A DNA stretch of 64,000 nt from positions 13,392,001-13,456,000 of the forward strand of contig CM059625.1 in assembly GCA_030435675.1 (NCBI GenBank). The letters run 5' to 3'. How positions within the stretch are numbered: position 1 is the stretch's first letter; every line of letters starts with the position of its first letter. The translations under genes were made by a program, and so were the position numbers. This stretch comes from Steinernema hermaphroditum (Eukaryota > Nematoda > Chromadorea > Rhabditida > Steinernematidae). Shown here piece after piece: positions 11,016 to 20,900 of the stretch. The notes beneath the pieces were generated by a model. The model did not search any database and was not told where the DNA came from. It worked only from the letters and a program-made list of their open reading frames with translations.

Positions 11016-12450
11016 TTAGTTTGTATATTTTTGATTTATTACGCGGAAGGTCCACACTGCCTCCATACAACACTTCAGTGGCACATCACAAACCTCATCG
11101 ATCTCTTGGATAGTTCCATTACGATCAGCCTCGGTTTCTTCCGTTCTTCGCCCAGTCATGTCTTCTAGGAGAACTTCAGTTTTCGAGTGGCGCTTATCGT
11201 AAAAACGTTGAATAATGCCTTTCATAATGCTGTCAGGAAATCGCTGATGCTCGCGGATCAAGTCTCTCACTTCCTTTTTCAGTGCTCTCTTCACTTCTTC
11301 TGGCGTCGTTCTTTCGGGAAACCGCATCACTTTGCCCAGATGCGTTCTCATCTTTACTGGGAATCCACCATAAATTGGACAAATGGGTAGCAGGGTCTTC
11401 TCGTAAAGCCATCTGAACATCTTACGTCCCCAGTGAGGAGTTCTGAATGCATCGCGACAGTTTTCCGTGAACATCGGTATTACAGCCTAGAAAATTGTAC
11501 AAATTCAAAAAAACATTCACACTAAATGCCTACCGTATTTGATCCCAAGACAACCTTAGCAAAGCCCAGTTTCAGAGAAGATTACCATCGTTGTGATTTT
11601 GAATGCAATCATCAACTCTCGCTGCGGTTACGCAGAAGACTTTGCAGATCATTCGCCAATCTAAATGCGAAATGTACCAGTAAACGCGGAATGCTTCGAA
11701 ATGCACTTTAAATAATCAATTAGCGGTTAAACAAAATGAACAGAGCATTTGGATGATTGGAACTGTTAGCACCGCTTAAAGAATTGCATCCACAGCGTGT
11801 AAACTATCAATTGCTACGGCGGAATAAAGACACATAACTAATCAGTACATAAAATGCCGCTTAACCGACTTACCCGGAATTTTGAAGATAAACTTGTCGC
11901 CGACGCAGTGCAGCGTTCTCTTCTTATATAAAATGCATTTTGCGATCAGGTAATACACATCAATGGGCAACGTTCCGTGATAGTAGAGCAGCAGTGCGGG
12001 TCCGTCATCGGGAATGTTTTCAGGACCGGTTACTTCGTAGCCTACAGAAAGAGTGTAAATGAACTGGACAGATTTTAGCAGATACTTACCATGTCAAAGA
12101 TACCCAATTGCATCCTAAAATGATGTTATACTTGTTCGTGCCCCGTTCCAGTAACCAGAATGATATGCTTCAACGATCTCGTGTCTCAGACGATAAATGT
12201 GGAGAAATATGACGCATCCGTAAATGCAAAAGGAGAAGAAGGAAGTACAGGTGCAACAAACGCGACGAAAATCGGCAGAAACAACCAGAACAAATACTGA
12301 AATGGCAGCCATTAATCAAAAATGCAAAGCACTATTATTCACCTCGAAATAGTTCAGGTCCACGTAGTCGATCGACCAGGATACCCATAAAAGTAGCCAT
12401 GACGGCCACGCCATATTTTCTAACGAATGTAGAAAGTCACCAATGCTCAT
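11016..12450 (-). pseudogene. Decayed TMEM68-like acyltransferase
   Basis: The five exons of a TMEM68/DGAT2-related membrane acyltransferase can be followed with usable splice sites: 12450-12343, 12296-12090, 12041-11874, 11660-11534, 11486-11016. The catalytic block survives as YYHGTLPID in exon 3, and the C-terminal block (MFRWLYEKTLLPICPIYGGF) is open. The frame is broken: exon 2 opens in one frame (YLFWLFLPIFVAFVAPVL) and closes in another (FLHIYRLRHEIVEAY); two codons expected to be Trp are TAG (12115-12117) and TGA (12094-12096); and exon 4 jumps from VDDCIQNHNDGNLL to KLGFAKVVLGSNTAVI, losing the segment with the family's Pro-Gly-Gly motif, with a stop at the join. Several independent lesions favour a pseudogene over sequencing error. 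The identification rests on remembered family motifs. Confidence 0.75.
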
Positions 12451-12896
12451 TGGTGACGATGGCAACCTGAAATACCAGCATTTTAATGGCAAGATAAGGT
12501 CTCAAGGGAGACGAACTTTGATTCAAGCAGTGCTAATAAGTCAGCATCGGCTTATTTAATAGTGACCCTCATGTTCAACAACAAGACGAGTGCTTCTGGA
12601 CGAAAAAGAGGGAGTGCGACACAATACGATGGATAGATTAGTAGAACGTAAGTCCCTGAAAAAAACAACATTGAAACAAGATAAATATCAATCCCCCGAC
12701 AGCCGTAAGCCCGCAACATATTAGACAGTCTCAAAGTCGTCTCAGACTCGGAACAGACAGGACAACCGGTAACCGACCGTCATTCTGCAACTTTTGCCTT
12801 TCGCGTGCGCTCGTTTTTGTTTTGATTGTACGCGCTTATTCATTCGCGTTTTCGTGGTTTACACATTTTTTCCTGTGTTTCAGAGAAGAAGGAAAC

Positions 12897-13076
12897 ATGG
12901 TAATGACTATTGAGAGCCGCGGGGAAGTCGACATGTTGCCGTACGCTTTTACCAATTGGATGATCATCCAGGTCACCACAGCTAGCGGGACCACCCGGCT
13001 CTACGTTACGACGACTGTTTACAACACCACACCCACACCCGAGGCCCGCACAATAGTTAACATGTTGGAGGATTAA
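12897..13076 (+). CDS. Possible small ORF gene (59 aa)
   Basis: ATG lies 14 nt after a TGTGTTTCAG acceptor, the ORF is Thr-rich (NWMIIQVTTASGTTRLYVTT) and an AATAAA signal follows at 13099-13104. That combination suggests a compact trans-spliced gene, but there is no recognisable homologue and no signal peptide. A first exon of a larger gene is also possible. Confidence 0.3.
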   Translation: MVMTIESRGEVDMLPYAFTNWMIIQVTTASGTTRLYVTTTVYNTTPTPEARTIVNMLED

Positions 13077-13137
13077 GGCACTGGGCAAAAGTTAATATAA
13101 TAAAGTTGAGCAGCCCGACGATGGCGATGACCGTGAT

Positions 13138-13258
13138 GTGATGCTTAACCCTGAAAGCATCCTGCAGCGAACAATTTTTCGTTTCGTCTGGCAATAGGAC
13201 GAAAAGAATAAAAACTGTAAAATTCGCTAGTGAGGGTGTTTTCAGGGTTAAGCATCAC
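13138..13258. repeat. 19-bp inverted repeat, 83-bp spacer
   Basis: GTGATGC TTAACCCTGAAA at 13138-13156 has its exact reverse complement at 13240-13258. It lies between the small ORF and the V-ATPase relic. It could be the ends of a tiny inverted-repeat element; no clear target duplication is seen. Confidence 0.65.
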
Positions 13259-13359
13259 CCCCCGGTCACCGTGAAGGTGCCATCCATAACTAACTCCACG
13301 CCAAGTCTTGTCTTAGTAAGTCACAATAGTGTGCAAGGCGCTTCAAATAAGATTTGCAG

Positions 13360-13595
13360 CTTTCAAGACAGTCACTGGTGTGAACCGACCTCTCGTCATC
13401 CTCGGAAACGTGAAGTTCCCCAGTTTGCCGTTGCTTTTCCGTGGTCAGAAAATCCCCATCTTCTCCGCTGTCGGTTTGCCTCATAACGAAGTAAGAATTT
13501 CCCGCGTTAAACACTCTTATTCGCTGATTTTTAGATTGCTGCCCAGATTGTGGGTCAAGCAGGTCACGGAAAGCTCCTGGAACGCCAGCATTGAC
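13360..13595 (+). pseudogene. Relic of V-ATPase subunit B
   Basis: 13360-13490 reads TVTGVNRPLVILGNVKFP, then after a few unrelated residues RGQKIPIFSAVGLPHNE. A 44-nt intron (13491-13534, GTAAGA...TTTTTAG) follows and the next segment opens IAAQIVGQAGHGKLL before a stop. These are two highly conserved stretches of the vacuolar ATPase B (non-catalytic) subunit, which in intact proteins lie far apart, so well over 100 codons are missing between them. Retention of an intron means the relic arose from genomic DNA, not from a processed mRNA. No open full-length gene is present. Confidence 0.75.
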
Positions 13596-14156
13596 TTCAA
13601 CCAGGACTTGTTCGTTCAGTTTCATCCAGTACAAACAGATTTTACGAGTGCTGTTTTGCAGTTCTATTCTCGCTCTTGTTCCATGTATTCTCAAATCGCA
13701 TAACAGTAATGTTCCAGGCCCTGAACCAAATCAAATCAACTCCGTTCGTTCGACCGAGTGGATACATGGGAACTTTCGTATTTCGTCCACGTGGATATGT
13801 CCTGTACATCTACTTAGGGCAAAAAGTAAGCTGCCGTGGACGAAATTCTGTTTTCTGACTAATATCGTTTTAGTGTTATGTTCATATGATATGCAATCAT
13901 TGCGAGAGATACCGTGCATGTTAACGCGAAGTAAATTACTAACGTGAAAGCTTTTTGTATCAAGAGCTTACAAAGTGGACAAGAACACGAAATCGAATAA
14001 TCTACCCGTACAATAGTTGGACAATAAACAAGCACAGCATTTGGTTGGGAGACGATGGGGGTATTCGGTACTCCTCGTCGTCGCTTTCATCACTGCAGAA
14101 CACTGATGACGTCATAGACACAAACAATATGCAGAAAACGAGAAAACATAGAACAG

Positions 14157-15596
14157 CTACATTCTAGGCATCTTTGCCTTCGGCGAAGATGGTGGAGTAT
14201 GATACTCGTCTTCTTCTGAACTCGTTTCGATATACTCGTCTGTGTCATAAAACTTGTCGTCATCAGGATCAAATGTGGTGATCAAGCTACGGATGCTAGG
14301 GCAGTGTTCAGCGAACATTACTTCTTGATCTTGGGCCAGCTGCCGTCCAACATTTTCGTACCCTCTCAAGGCGTCGCACAATTTGATTTCCTTTCCTGTA
14401 GTATTCCACAAAACGTAGAAGTCGCTTGCCTTCTTTTCCGTTTCGAAAGGTCCCGCAACAGCCTTCAAGTTGAATGTTTCGATTTGTTCAAGAGCCGGAG
14501 TGCTCGCAGCAGACAGACGCGAGAGTAAAGGAGCTATCTTGACAGGAGATGTTTTCAAAACATTTCGTGCATTTCCATTGCACAGAGACGCAGCATCAGA
14601 CGGTGGATCCCGAACCCTAGGCGGGTAGCGGTGGGTAGGTGGTGCTAAGATAGGATCGCCGTCTGACGAACGGTAGAAGCCGACGTAGTAAGCACCAAGA
14701 TGACGCCGAATGTTTGCCGAACGTTGGACACGTGATTCTCCGGTAGCGCGCTCACAAACCACATCGGCAGGCGACATTGCATATCTAAAGGCAACGCATT
14801 AAGGAGACAATGTGATGAATGGACACTCACCTATTTCGTGAACTGAGGTTGCACATTGGAAAACTGGCAAGCAAAGCCACGATTTTGTCTTCTCCAAACT
14901 TTGAGGCAAAGTGAAGGGGAGTACTGTTCTCGCCCTTATCAGGCGTAGTCAAGAAATTCTCCAATAGAACAGCCGAGCGAAATCCAATATCTGGAGTACC
15001 ATAAATCTTGGCAAGCTTGTCTTGATCCTGCACGAGATGCAGCACGTATTCGGTAACGAACAGGTTTCCCGATCTAGCGGCAAGATGCAAAGCGTTGTAT
15101 CGGCAACCTTCAGCAATAATCGTCGGAGTATCAGCTTGCGTATTAATTAAGACCCTCGGGTTTTCCTCGGACAATTTTTCAAACTGCTTGTTGTCTAGCT
15201 TCTCGATGGCTCTCTTAACTTCGTTCAACTGCGGTCTTGAGGGGGCTGGGTATGGAACAGTTGGTTCAGGAGCGATGTTGTTGTTTGTCGCGGCAGATGG
15301 CTTGTTCCCCATGCCATTGCGTACATATTCGTCGGCTTCTTGCTGATTGTCAAATCGCTTGAATCGGGCACCTGCACATTCAATTCTAAGCTAATTCTGG
15401 CAACTAATTTCGGCCTACCGTATCGTTTAGGTAGAGGAGAAGTAGCAAATGATGAGGCTTCCCTTAACGTCTTGAAAACTTCTCCAGTCGGGGATCCTAC
15501 ACTAGCTGGGACGAAAACCGCGTAAACTGGGGTTGAAGGCGGTGGAGTGGTATTCATCGCTGAAACGGGGCTTGAACGCGGAGGAGTTGTATTCAT
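14157..15596 (-). CDS. ANKLE2/LEM-4-like ankyrin protein, 3 exons
   Basis: Exons: 15596-15419, 15371-14831, 14784-14157, giving 448 residues. It starts with a short Ser/Thr/Pro repeat (MNTTPPRSS...MNTTPPPST), then a compact domain (VYAVFVPASVG ... RYGARFKRFDNQQEADEY) like the N-terminal caulimovirus-type/RNase H1-like domain of ANKLE2, then ankyrin repeats with the family signatures RYNALHLAARSGN and TPDKGENSTPLHFASKFG, followed by SPADVVCERATGES and an acidic, Ser-rich C-terminus. ANKLE2/LEM-4 acts with PP2A and VRK1 to control BAF dephosphorylation when the nuclear envelope reforms after mitosis. No LEM domain or membrane segment is visible if the start at 15596 is right. A spliced-leader acceptor (GTGTTTCAG) lies 2 nt before the ATG, and BET1 ends about 180 nt upstream. 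Confidence 0.85.
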
Positions 15597-15601
15597 CGCT
15601 G
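15555..15601 (-). promoter_or_regulatory. Trans-splice acceptor, duplicated at the ANKLE2 start
   Basis: The sequence TTTCAGCGATGAATAC occurs twice, 39 nt apart, with ATGs at 15596 and 15557. Each copy carries an acceptor followed by an in-frame ATG. The upstream one is taken as the spliced-leader site; the downstream one could yield a protein 13 residues shorter. Confidence 0.55.
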
Positions 15602-15712
15602 AAACACCGTAGAATGTAACAATAAACAATAGGCGGATCGACAAGTATAGTGTTACCGGCCATAGACCCTCATGTGGTTTAAAACACAGAAGCAACTAGT
15701 ACGATCAGTCCG

Positions 15713-15718
15713 TTTATT
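15713..15718 (-). terminator. Poly(A) signal of BET1
   Basis: AATAAA on the minus strand, about 60 nt after the BET1 stop and about 112 nt before the ANKLE2 trans-splice acceptor. This is the spacing normally seen inside nematode operons. Confidence 0.6.
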
Positions 15719-15776
15719 TACACATACGCGAAGAAGATTATATAATACGATATGTGACGGCCCGAGTACTGTACAA

Positions 15777-16135
15777 TTAGTGACGAGCAAGGTGACGAGC
15801 AAAGAAGACAAAGAAACAGAATAAAATAACGTAGAGCATCAAGCTTTTTCCTGAAAAGCAGTGATAAGAAATTTTTGCACGAATGGCAACGTACCTCCTG
15901 CTCTATACACACTCGTCAGTTTCCGCATTGTGGAGCCCAGGAGACTCTTTGAAGAGTCAAAATCTGATTCCTAGGTATTCAACGCATTACAGGATGCTGA
16001 CAGATCAAAGCTTACCACTTCGTTAAGGAATCTGTTCTGTTCGCGTACGTCGTCCCCGATTGCTATCGTGATGCGCTTGAGAACAGACACCTTGCTGGAG
16101 AGTTGATCGGCCATCTGATTGTTTTGTTCTTCCAT
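15777..16135 (-). CDS. BET1-like ER-Golgi SNARE
   Basis: Exons: 16164-16016 (start ATG taken at 16135), 15970-15895, 15850-15777. From that start the protein has 89 residues: MEEQNNQMADQLSSKVSVLK, RITIAIGDDVREQNRFLNEV and GSTMRKLTSVYRAG form the Qc-SNARE heptad-repeat motif, followed by a C-terminal membrane anchor (SLMLYVILFCFFVFFARHL). BET1 is part of the SNARE complex for ER-to-Golgi vesicle fusion. The exon is open above the ATG, and a phase-compatible exon (16206-16386) could add an N-terminal extension; family members usually have about 30 more residues there, so the true start is uncertain. It lies directly upstream of ANKLE2 on the same strand. Confidence 0.85.
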
Positions 16136-16389
16136 GAAGCCGTGGTGTTCATTGCTACCGCTGCCTAAAAATCAACTTAACACCTCTCGAAAATTCTTAT
16201 CGTACCACAACATGTCGGCAGGGAGTTATTTCCCCAAACACCGTCCTGCAACTGTGTCACGACGGTCGCTGCGAAACACTCTGTACAGTAGATTTCATAG
16301 GTTCGTATTTCGATGTTACGGCTACGACATGTCAGAGTGGACATTTTCGTGTCCGCGGCCGAATGCTGAAGTGTGATATTCATCATTTC

Positions 16390-17980
16390 TGATCAAAATG
16401 CCAGCTACACATTGGTACAAGTGAAAGCTTTAAAAATATCGATTGTGATGATGAGGAATAGGAATGTTTAACCTAAACAGCAAGGATCATTTGATGGCAG
16501 TGTTCTGTTCTCGGTTTGACACTGCAAGTGGCCTTTCTCTGCTCGACGGATTGACGAAATGAGTTCGTGAAATCAGGTTCAAAATCTCATCCTCTACGGT
16601 ACCCTTGGTGGATAAAAAGTTGTGAGAGAAAGCATTCCAGGATTTTGGGTAATAACGCAAATAACGTCGTTTGAACTGTCCACCATGCGATTTATTTTGT
16701 GTATGCAAGCTAATCTGTAGTTTTCAGTTATGTTTTCGGTCCAACACACGTCTTATGAGTTCTACTTAGGCTGGCAGCTTTATGCATTTTGGTTTCTGTT
16801 TATACACGTCGTTTCGTGCATCTATTCCTTCAAATTTTATAAGTGTTGTAGGTGCGACATATTCTCAATTTTGAATATTGCCTATGCGTTTATTGCACAT
16901 AGCGGAATACTATGATGTCCCATGCTCCGTATAGAGCGTACTTCCTGGAGTTGCAGCTTTTAGTAGCCTTGCTAGACTTGGGCGCACATGTTCAACGACG
17001 CAAAGTGTAATGTACAATGTGCCCTGTTTTGTGCAAAAGCCAACCATTATTCTACTGTAGAGGTGCCTATACTGTGTGAATGTATAACACAGGCAGGTAC
17101 TAAGTTCTCACAGACAATTCTGCAAAACAATCGTACGAAATGTGGATAGTGTGTCTTCACTTATAGCATTTATCAATGCTACTGCCTTTTTATGTCTTCT
17201 TCTTGTTGAAACAGACTTCTACATTGTGATATCGTATATCCTTGAAGATCCTTGTGACAAGGCGCGCCACATTCACTGTCGTGACAGAAAAGCAGCGCGA
17301 ACGTTGTTATTTGCATTGTTTTTGAATATTTGGAAGTAATGGTGAAATAGCTAGTGCGATAGCCGTTTTCAACTGGCGTTGTCGTCCGATTGAAGTCAAA
17401 TAGACCGCTGATCTTCAGGATCCGATTCCGTAGGTTTCGATTGCTGTGTCATTCTACCTGTATCGCTGAAGCCAAGGACCGCCCCATCGGTCTATAAACT
17501 TTGTCAGTTGCCGTCTTCAGAACGCGCCAGCGACGCCCCACGGCGGTGTCTCTGACGTCGCGGAAGAAGAAGGCAGGTTATTAGGGGCGCGCCCAGAACA
17601 TGTTGGGTCAGCCATCTGAGAGAAAAATGGAAAACCGCAGAGTGAAAAAGTTACGCAATAAACGATCGAACTTTCCTTAATCGACACACGTGTGTGCGTG
17701 AGTAGGGCGCGAGCTGATCCGCCCGGGAGCTCACTGTCCACTCTCCCTTTCTGTAGGTCCTTCCGCCGACCGCAACATCCCCCGCAGCAAGAAAAGGTGC
17801 TCGAGTCGTGAGTGAAAAGGCGATACCTAGACGGCACCTATTTCAGGTTTCACTGCTGATTCATATGTATACCTTGATGCCTCCGTGATGATGAATTCGG
17901 AACTGAAGGCGTATTCGAACCATCGCACTTGCAAACGCTGCCCCTTCCTAAGCACTGACTCCGTCAGACACCCCCTTCCT
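16390..17980. other. Intergenic region
   Basis: No supported gene. A 33-codon minus-strand ORF at 17517-17615 begins right after a TTTCTCTCAG acceptor (MADPTCSGRAPNN), which could be a first exon, but nothing joins to it with confidence. A 73-codon minus ORF at 16487-16708 has no recognisable features. Confidence 0.4.
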
Positions 17981-20900
17981 ATGGCACTTTCCTCCTTCCT
18001 TCCTAGATTCTCATGTCTTCTCTTTTCTATTCTTTTGATCTCATTTGACATTGTCACCGCTAAACTGCCAAATTCTGCCGCGATCGACTGCGAACAGCTG
18101 CACCACTCCCAATTCCTTTCGATCCAAGAATTGGATCGTGCTTGCTTACATCGTTCGCATTGGCTCAAGGATCTCGAGGCGCGACGCTCAACCGAATTTT
18201 TACAAAAGATGACAGGTGAGATCTTTTGTTTTTCTTTCATTCTTTGTGCCTGCATGTGCTTCTTGAGAAACATATGGAACCTGTTTTCAACTAAACGAGA
18301 TGTGGTTCGAAAGGTTAGAAATCAGTTCCGACAACCTTTCCATTTTCGAAATGAGACACAAAAATGTTTATCTTTTATTAAATTTCTTATTTAAATTAAG
18401 TTTAGAGTATTGATGACTCAAAGCTTTTTAGATTTATGTCTTCATGTTTTAGACAGTCAACGAGCATATCTATCTAATTTGGAGAGTTGCATTGGAGAGA
18501 AATGCCGAACCAACTGTGAATCCGCTCATGAAAAGTATGGAATTAACTGCTACGTGAGTTCCTCTATCCTTATGCCTTACTTCCGTCTGAATCTGTGCTT
18601 TGTGCCTTCACAACTTTTCTTCAAACTTTTATCTAAAGAGCGTTCGATCCAAAATGAGTAACTTGAATTGTGATGTAGCGCGTCCGACGAGAAATCCTTC
18701 GACCGAATCCACTGCGTCCGAAATCGATCAGGAAGGAGTACCGTATGCTCAGTGATGAAGAACGTGAGAACCTTAACAAGGCGATGAACAATTTGAAACA
18801 GAAGATGATTGACAACGTAACCGCTTGGGATCTGCACACATTGATTCATTATCCTGACAGTGCCCCAGGTAAAGAGAGTTGAATTCCTGGAGACGCGCGC
18901 GCACAAAAAGTGAAAGGACTTCTTTATCCACCGTGCACATACTTTGCTCTTTCCGTTTCATTTGTTCACGTCCACTCAAAACGACGCGATTTCTTCGATT
19001 CTCCGCGCGCCTGTTGACACGAATATCCTGTTTTTGTAAAGACAGTGCAATTAAAGGGTCATACATCATTTACTTTTTGCTAATGCCACACCATTTTAGG
19101 AGCACACTGGGGTCCCGCTTTCCTTCCCTGGCATCGCGAGTTTCTCCGACAGTTCGAGCAAGCTCTTCAGAATGAGGTACCCGGTGTTAGTCTACCGTAC
19201 TGGGACTCTACCCTTGACAATGGTATGAACTGAAATATGTGAACTGACCTTGATCTTTGCGCTCTAGGGTTGCCTGACCCAAGCGATAGCGTCATGTGGA
19301 CGGATGAATTACTTGGAAACGGTAATGGATACGTTAAGACAGGACCATTCAAAAACTGGGACACAAATGTTTTCATGCCTCTCAGCCCCGTGCCAGTTAA
19401 AAAGCTCTACAGGTATGTGCCTCAAACCATCACTGCTCTGCGAACATTATTCAAAGCTTGTTTTCTTTTTTTATCGCTAAACAACTATTTAAGGACAGCT
19501 GGAAGTCGCCAGCAAGATCGTCTCCTCACGGAACGAGACCTCCAGTGGATCGAGAGCCGTTCGAACTACTCAGAATTGACGTTTTGTCACGACAAGACGT
19601 TTGAGTCCATGCATGGACTATCGCATGTCTGGGTTGGAGGTTTCATGTTTGTCATTCGTGTTAGCCCTAATGACCCAACTTTCTACATGCATCATTCGTT
19701 TGTTGACTACGTCTGGGAACGTTTTCGACAGAAACAGCAAACAAGAGAGCAGCGCCAGAACGACTGGGCAAAGGTAAAATAAACGTTGCTTGTTAGAAAC
19801 TCGTTGGAAACAGGATTTGGCGGTTGTCATTCAGAAGCTTAGGAGAAATTTTCAGAAGACTTTTTTCTTTTTGGGGTAAAAAACTTTTTTTCACTGTTTT
19901 TTAAAATCAGTTTGTAGTTACCCTATGGTGCAATAAAGCGCTGACGCTCCATGTTTGTGTTACGACCAAAGATTGAGCGCTTTTCATGCGTTTTCTTAAG
20001 TTCTCACATGTTAGGCGTCATGTATATGCAAATTTTCGACGCAAGTTTAGAACACATGTAACGAACGACATGCCCCTGAAGCCCAGATGAAACCATTCAA
20101 GCTCCGAAACATTGATGGACTTTCAAACGATTACATTGACTTCTGGTACGAGTATGAACCCGTGAGGCATTGCACGAAGGAGAAGAGTTACTGTGACTCG
20201 AAGTATCTCTTCTGCGATAAGGAGGCATGGAGATGTAGGGCAAAAGTTATGATTGGAGGACTATGCAAAGGATTCGACAACACTGACATCTGCTACAACA
20301 GCCAGTGTATTGAGGTTGGTTCTGAAAGGTCACAATTTTATTCTTGAACAAGCAGAATTCGAATAGATTTTATGAACGAACGCTCAAACAACCACTTTCC
20401 TAATTTCATTTAAATCGCTATTCCGTATGATCACGGTCATTTGTCGTAATCGAAAAGCCACTTTCGAAATGGTCAAAGCAGTTTCAAATATATTTGCCTC
20501 GAAAACTACATACTGTCACGAAGAATTCGATGACACAATTACACTCCTTCAGAACGTGTGTCGCTTTGTGAACGGGACTTCTCCCTCTCCTCAACTGCAG
20601 ACGCTCCCGCACCTGACAGAAATGGTATGGGCGAAGACGTTGCTCCTTTCGGACGGGGATCTGCCACTCAGTAGTGACCTCGCTTCCGTCACAGTCGTCG
20701 GTCATCGCAACGTCACTGTGCACATGCAGAAGAACGTCCAGTACCCTGAGATACCAGTAAGTAACATTGCTTAAGGAAGTATCATTTCGAAATTGGAAGA
20801 AAACTAGTTTTCGCTGATCACACTACCAGGTCATCAACAATTTACGACCTTTACATTCCGTGAATGCTCTTTGTATGACTCACTCCAGAGCAGTTTGAGA

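Noticed and set aside
13290..13694. 135-codon minus-strand ORF over the V-ATPase relic
   Set aside because: The plus strand gives exact V-ATPase B motifs with an intron, so this frame is a shadow.
13711..13829. Open plus-strand segment with acceptor and GTAAGC donor (STPFVRPSGYMGTFVFRPRG)
   Set aside because: It looks like an exon but joins to nothing in frame and matches no family I know; too little to call a gene.
15225..15695. Longer ANKLE2 N-terminus with a hydrophobic segment upstream of 15596
   Set aside because: The only start would be a non-ATG codon and the segment lies before a strong trans-splice acceptor, so it is more likely outside the mature mRNA.
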